DNA from: F-183 sp964627455
Lineage (GTDB): Bacteria; Acidobacteriota; Terriglobia; Bryobacterales; Bryobacteraceae
Direction: 5' to 3'
Assembly (NCBI GenBank): GCA_964627455.1
Contig: CAZVKC010000041.1
Span: 5,971 to 69,970 of the forward strand
Length of the DNA stretch: 64,000 bases
The stretch's first letter is position 1. The number at the start of each line of letters is the position of its first letter. This document shows, piece by piece, positions 60,228 through 64,000 of this stretch. The position numbers and the translations under genes were made by a program. The notes below the pieces were generated by a model. That model did not search any database, was not told the origin of the DNA, and saw only the letters and a list, made by a program, of their open reading frames with translations.

Positions 60228-61097
60228 TCACACGCCGCGAGCCTGCTTGAGCAGTTCCATCGCTTTTTCGCGCGGCGGATCGTCAGGCGACAACTGCGAA
60301 CTCAGATACTTCTCGAGGAGGGTTTTCGCCTCGTCCAAATTGCGCTTCTGCTGGAGCAGGGTTTCGGCGCGGCTATAGAGAACCTGCGGGCTCGACGGAG
60401 CGAGTTTCGCGGCCTGCTCGAAAACCTGATCGGATTCCTTGACGCGTCCCAGTTTGGCGAGGTACTTGGCGAGGTCGATCACACGGCCGACCTGGCGCGG
60501 CGCCAGTTCATAGGCTTTCCGCAACTGCTTCTCGGCTGTAGGAAAATCCCGCTTCTTGTCGGAAATCTGCGCACGGGCGTAGAAGCCTTCCGCTTCGTCG
60601 AGGCGGGCGATGTGGTTTACCAGGTCCTCTGCCTTCTGCGTGCCGCCACCGAGAAAGCCCGGGGCATTGAGGTAATAGTCGAACAGGTCGTTGAGCGCTT
60701 CCTTGTTGCTGGCGTCCAGTTGGACTGCGCGTTCGAACTGTTGGCGAGCTTTCACCGCGCGGGAAGGCGCCATAAGGGGGTTCGCCGTCTCGGCCTGCCT
60801 GCCGTAGGCGCGGCCCAGCCAGTGCGCGTATTCGGCGCTGTTCGGCTCCAGAGCCACCGCTTTTTCGAAAGCCTCCGCAGCTTTCTTGTATTCGGTGGAC
60901 ATGAAGTACGCCTTGCCGATCAGAAGCCAGGTGGCAGCGTCTTTGTTCGCAACAGGTTGCAGGACATTGAGGACCGACTTGTACTCGGTCTTCTGGTACA
61001 GCGTCTTCGCCTCGGCGAGACGGGCCGTGTCCCCGGCATAGGCAACTGTCATCACGGTCACTGCTGCGATCAGCACCGTCAAACCCTTCGGAATCAT
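60228..61097 (-). CDS. Exported TPR-repeat protein
   Basis: A 289-residue protein with a signal peptide (MIPKGLTVLIAAVTVMTVAYA) and about six tetratricopeptide units (for example YKKAAEAFEKAVALEPNSAEY, ARQQFERAVQLDASNKEA, AEKQLRKAYELAPRQ, ESDQVFEQAAKLAPSSPQ). It probably acts as a periplasmic scaffold. ATG 61097 is chosen because it starts the signal peptide; the open frame extends to 61235. It is upstream of the MacB-like permease in the same operon. Confidence 0.82.
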   Translation of the reverse strand: MIPKGLTVLIAAVTVMTVAYAGDTARLAEAKTLYQKTEYKSVLNVLQPVANKDAATWLLIGKAYFMSTEYKKAAEAFEKAVALEPNSAEYAHWLGRAYGRQAETANPLMAPSRAVKARQQFERAVQLDASNKEALNDLFDYYLNAPGFLGGGTQKAEDLVNHIARLDEAEGFYARAQISDKKRDFPTAEKQLRKAYELAPRQVGRVIDLAKYLAKLGRVKESDQVFEQAAKLAPSSPQVLYSRAETLLQQKRNLDEAKTLLEKYLSSQLSPDDPPREKAMELLKQARGV

Positions 61098-61322
61098 ACT
61101 CTTCGGAATAACCCCTTTTTGCTCCCTTCGCCATATGATAGCGGATTTTGGTCCGCCATCCGGCTCATCTTGCCTGTTGGATGTACTGAACTTCATTTTG
61201 GATACGTGTACCGTAAAGAATTTGGATGGCGTCAATAGAGATGACGGGGCGTTCGCTGGACAGGCGCGGGTCCCGCCGGATGTTGTATTCTCGAATTGAG
61301 ATACTCACTGGAGGCTTCACCC

Positions 61323-62483
61323 ATGTTCGCGAAGAGGCTGTTGATGTTAGCGGGTACGGCGGTGTTATTCGCCGCTGCCGGTTTCGCCCAGACAGGCGCC
61401 ATTGAAGGCGACGTCCGGGACGAGAACGGACAACTGGCTCCGAAAGGGATTCAGGTCCGCATCGAACGCACCGACATCAAAGGCATGTACAAGACCAAGA
61501 CGGACAAGAAGGGCCACTATTTTCACGCTGGCCTTCCGCTTGGCACCTATAACGTAATCGTCGAGATGGACGGCAAGGACGCCGATTCCATGAAAGGCGT
61601 TCGCACCCGCCTTGGCGATCCGGTGGCAATCAACTTCGACCTGTCCACGATGAAGAAGCAGCGCGAGGCGATGGAGAAGGCGGCCCAGACCGGCGAAATC
61701 ACCAAGGAAATCGAGCGCGGCATGAGCGCGGAACAGAAAGCCGCTCTCGAAAAGCAGATGAAAGAGCGTTCGGCTGCCCTCGCAAAGAACAAGGCTTTGA
61801 ATGATGCGTTCAACGCCGGCCGTCAGGCTCTGGCGGAAAAGAACTTCGATGGCGCGGTCGAGCAATTTGTGAAAGCGTCGGAAATGGATCCCAAGCAGCA
61901 CGTGATCTGGGGCAACCTCGCCGAAGCTTATGCAGGCCAGGCCGGCAAGCCCGGAGCCGACGCCAACGCCGTTTACCAGAAGGCCTTCGACGCCTATAAC
62001 AAGGCAATCGAACTGGCGCCGGCCGATGCGGCTTACATCAACAACTATGGCTTGCTGTTGGCCAAGGCCAAGAAATTCGACGAAGCGAAGGCTCAGTTGA
62101 ACAAGGCTGCGGCTCTCGACGCCCCGAATGCCGGCAAGTACTTCTACAACCTGGGCGCGGTGCTGGTGAACACCGGCAACTACGGCGAAGCGGAATCAGT
62201 GTTCAAGCAAGCGATCGCCGCCGACGCCAACTATGCGGATGCTCACTATCAGTATGGCGTCTGCCTGATGGCGAAGGCGCAGACGACCGCGGACGGCAAG
62301 GTGGTTCCGCCCGAGGGGACCAGGGAAGCGTTCGAAAAGTACCTGCAGCTGAAGCCGGATGGTCCGTTCGCCGATGGCGCGAAGGGCATGCTGGCGGCGC
62401 TGGGCGCGACTCTCGATACGAAGTACGAGAATCCGGACGCGAAGAAGGGGCAGCAGAAGAAGGCCGCTCCGAAGAAGAAGTAA
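61323..62483 (+). CDS. Secreted protein: carboxypeptidase-regulatory domain plus TPR repeats
   Basis: A 386-residue exported protein. The signal peptide is MFAKRLLMLAGTAVLFAAAG. A beta-sandwich of the carboxypeptidase-regulatory type (GAIEGDVRDENGQLAPKG to about 100) follows, then a charged helical linker (about 110-165, EKAAQTGEITKEIERGMSAE) and four to five TPR units (NFDGAVEQFVKASEMDPKQH, AFDAYNKAIELAPAD, FDEAKAQLNKAAALDAP, YGEAESVFKQAIAADANY). The C-terminal tail is Lys-rich. GGAGG lies nine bases before ATG 61323. A rho-independent terminator follows. Confidence 0.85.
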   Translation: MFAKRLLMLAGTAVLFAAAGFAQTGAIEGDVRDENGQLAPKGIQVRIERTDIKGMYKTKTDKKGHYFHAGLPLGTYNVIVEMDGKDADSMKGVRTRLGDPVAINFDLSTMKKQREAMEKAAQTGEITKEIERGMSAEQKAALEKQMKERSAALAKNKALNDAFNAGRQALAEKNFDGAVEQFVKASEMDPKQHVIWGNLAEAYAGQAGKPGADANAVYQKAFDAYNKAIELAPADAAYINNYGLLLAKAKKFDEAKAQLNKAAALDAPNAGKYFYNLGAVLVNTGNYGEAESVFKQAIAADANYADAHYQYGVCLMAKAQTTADGKVVPPEGTREAFEKYLQLKPDGPFADGAKGMLAALGATLDTKYENPDAKKGQQKKAAPKKK

Positions 62484-62499
62484 GCAAGGAAATCAGGGA

Positions 62500-62538
62500 G
62501 GGGCAGTCGCGCGGCTTTGAGCGTGTCTGCCCCTTTTT
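62500..62538 (+). terminator. Rho-independent terminator
   Basis: AGGGGCAG (62500-62507) pairs with CTGCCCCT (62527-62534), followed by TTTTT. It ends only six bases before the next start codon. Confidence 0.8.
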
Positions 62539-62544
62539 CCATTT

Positions 62545-62838
62545 ATGTTCCGATTCATCATTGGCGTCATCGTCAGCATCTTCATGATTTCGCTCCTGCG
62601 CATGATCATGACGGCGATTTCGCGCGAACTCGGCGGCAAGGGTTCGACCTCCGCCTCGGGCGGCGGAAAGGTTCCGCCGCAACAGCAGCAGCCTCCGAAC
62701 ATCAGCGGAGGCGAACTGCGGAAGTGCCCGGAATGCGGCAGCTATCACGCCGTTCCGAATCTCGCAGGCAGAACGGCCAAGGGTGAGGTGGTGTACTTCT
62801 GCTCAGCCGCCTGCCGCGAAAAACACCGCGCGGCGTAG
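62545..62838 (+). CDS. Small membrane-anchored zinc-ribbon protein
   Basis: A 97-residue protein with an N-terminal transmembrane helix (FIIGVIVSIFMISLLRMIM), a Gly/Ser/Gln/Pro-rich linker (about 30-53) and a C-terminal zinc-ribbon-like module with CPECGSYH and FCSAACREKH (two Cys pairs, about residues 61-91). No recognised family beyond the zinc ribbon. No ribosome site is visible and a strong terminator lies directly upstream, so it probably has its own promoter overlapping the terminator or is expressed by read-through. Confidence 0.65.
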   Translation: MFRFIIGVIVSIFMISLLRMIMTAISRELGGKGSTSASGGGKVPPQQQQPPNISGGELRKCPECGSYHAVPNLAGRTAKGEVVYFCSAACREKHRAA

Positions 62839-62870
62839 GTTGCGGCGCAAGCTGCTAAAATACCGTGGAG

Positions 62871-64000
62871 ATGCTCCGAAGGCGAATGCGAAGCGTCGCG
62901 CTGCCGTTCATCCTGACCGCCGTTTGTTTTGCAGCGGAAGACAATCTTCCGATGAGCGACCGGGTGGTCAGAATTCTGTCCGATCTCGTTCGCTTCGACA
63001 CCACGAATCCTCCCGGCAATGAAACTCGCGTCGCCGAGTATCTGAAACAGGTCACCGCACAATTTGGTATTCCTTCGGAAACGCTCGGCCAGGACGCGCG
63101 CCGGCACAGCTTCATCGCGCGTTTGAAGGGCACGGGCAAAGGGCGCCCGCTGCTGCTGTTCTCCCAAAGCGACACCACGCCGGTAGACCGCGCGCAATGG
63201 AGTTTCGATCCGCTTTCCGGGGAATTGAAAGACAAATTCGTTTTGGGCCGTGGCACGAGGGATTCGAAGGCCCTGCTGGCTGCCGAACTCGCCGTGTTCG
63301 TCGAGATCAAGCGGCGCAATATCCCGCTCAACCGCGATCTGATCCTATGCGTCGAGGCGGATGGCGCGGGATCCTCCGCCATGCAGTGGCTGATTCAGAA
63401 TCACTGGCCGAAGATCGAGGCGGAGTTTGCGTTCGGCGAGGGAGGATTCTCCTTTGAGGCCGAAGGCCGCCGCGTCTTTCTGGTGCAAACCGCCGAGAAG
63501 CTTCCACTGCGCATCCAACTGACGGCGCGCGGAGGGAACGGAGGCAAGCCGGAGGGTTCGATTGTAAGGCTTTCGCGCGCGCTGGTCCGGCTTGCGGAGA
63601 CAGAGCCCGCGCTGCGGTTGACGCCCGGAGTCCGGCGATACTTTCGCGAACTGGCGCGCCTGACCAGCTATGACTGGCTGTTGCCCGTCCTGGCGCGGCT
63701 CGAAAATCCCGCCACCGCGGCTGCCGCAGCAAAGGAGATTCGCGCGAAGAACCTGGAATTCGACGCGCTGCTGCACGATACGCTGCAGCCGTTATCGATC
63801 CGGACTGTGAATCCCCGGGGACCCAACACGGTTCCCGCAAGCGCGGAAGCGATTGTGGAAGTGCGCCGCCTGCCAGGTGAATCCCGCGAAGAGATCCTGG
63901 GGCGGATTCGCGGGCTGGTCTTCGAACTCGGCGTGGAAGTGAGTATTGCGCCGGGTCCGCAGACGCCTGTGGCTGACGCCAGTTCGCTGACGTCAGCGGC
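62871..64000 (+). CDS. M20-family exopeptidase homologue with degenerate active site (partial)
   Basis: The frame runs off the right edge (about 376 residues seen). A signal peptide (MRSVALPFILTAVCFA from ATG 62886; ATG 62871 is the earlier start) precedes an M20 catalytic domain: LVRFDTTNPPGNE, LLLFSQSDTTP, VLGRGTRDSKALLA, the lid domain, and NTVPASAEAIVEVRRLPG. In active M20 enzymes the metal motif is H-x-D and the base/ligand pair is a Glu-Glu. Here His is Gln (QSD), and the DEE region reads EADGAGSS, with both Glu missing. This suggests loss of hydrolysis or a changed function. The C-terminal His ligand lies beyond the window. Confidence 0.8.
   Translation, partial: MLRRRMRSVALPFILTAVCFAAEDNLPMSDRVVRILSDLVRFDTTNPPGNETRVAEYLKQVTAQFGIPSETLGQDARRHSFIARLKGTGKGRPLLLFSQSDTTPVDRAQWSFDPLSGELKDKFVLGRGTRDSKALLAAELAVFVEIKRRNIPLNRDLILCVEADGAGSSAMQWLIQNHWPKIEAEFAFGEGGFSFEAEGRRVFLVQTAEKLPLRIQLTARGGNGGKPEGSIVRLSRALVRLAETEPALRLTPGVRRYFRELARLTSYDWLLPVLARLENPATAAAAAKEIRAKNLEFDALLHDTLQPLSIRTVNPRGPNTVPASAEAIVEVRRLPGESREEILGRIRGLVFELGVEVSIAPGPQTPVADASSLTSA

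Overview
The window is a GC-rich bacterial scaffold fragment, tightly packed on both strands. It carries no rRNA, tRNA, insertion sequence, prophage or CRISPR array that I can see. Two 100-N assembly gaps interrupt it (3026-3125 and 20730-20829). The mix of an Oar-like TonB-dependent receptor with an N-terminal carboxypeptidase-regulatory domain, a hopanoid operon, secreted TPR/carboxypeptidase-like proteins, MacB-type permeases and frequent TTG/GTG starts points to Acidobacteriota, probably the Bryobacterales/Solibacter side. That placement is inference from gene content, not from a marker gene.

Layout. 1-2.5 kb: the end of an unknown gene, then glcE-glcF of glycolate oxidase. 2.5-6.7 kb: a translationally coupled four-gene unit (HisD-like dehydrogenase, APH-fold kinase, HAD phosphatase, HisC-like aminotransferase) that resembles the end of histidine synthesis but has altered HisD residues and an extra kinase. 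6.7-8.1 kb: an ArsR-type regulator with an SRPBCC partner. 8.1-15.9 kb: a hopanoid operon read leftward, ispH-shc-hpnA-hpnG-adh-adh-hpnC. 15.9-17.6 kb: a LOR/SDH (ornithine cyclodeaminase-like) gene coupled to queF. 17.7-26.1 kb: TonB receptor, Gly-rich secreted protein, beta-CASP nuclease, two signal peptidases, TrmB regulator. 26.1-27.9 kb: a hypothetical gene and argF.

28.0-48.0 kb is a type VI secretion locus on the minus strand, in transcription order tssB-tssC-hcp-hcp-tagJ-tssA-tssE-tssF-tssG-clpV-vgrG-PAAR-FHA/DUF4123-tssK. A good sigma70-type promoter lies upstream of tssB. Sheath, tube, baseplate, ATPase and spike are all present; the membrane complex TssJ/TssL/TssM is not. The most unusual feature of the window is here. 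Both VgrG and the PAAR protein continue past their spike domains through a Pro-rich linker into about 370-380 residues of Ala/Gln-rich helical repeat, and the next gene fuses an FHA domain to a DUF4123 effector-adaptor domain.

48.2-64 kb: glgB, an adenosine deaminase-like gene, PAP2 phosphatase, a TtcA-like tRNA thiolase, a Pit phosphate transporter with its PhoU-like partner, a metallophosphoesterase, a GT2 glycosyltransferase, a secreted esterase, a secreted ADA2-like protein, a MacB-like permease with a TPR lipoprotein-like neighbour, a secreted TPR protein, a small zinc-ribbon membrane protein, and an M20-family protein that lacks catalytic residues and runs off the end. Several genes have a -10 element only 6-11 bases before the start codon, suggesting leaderless transcripts.
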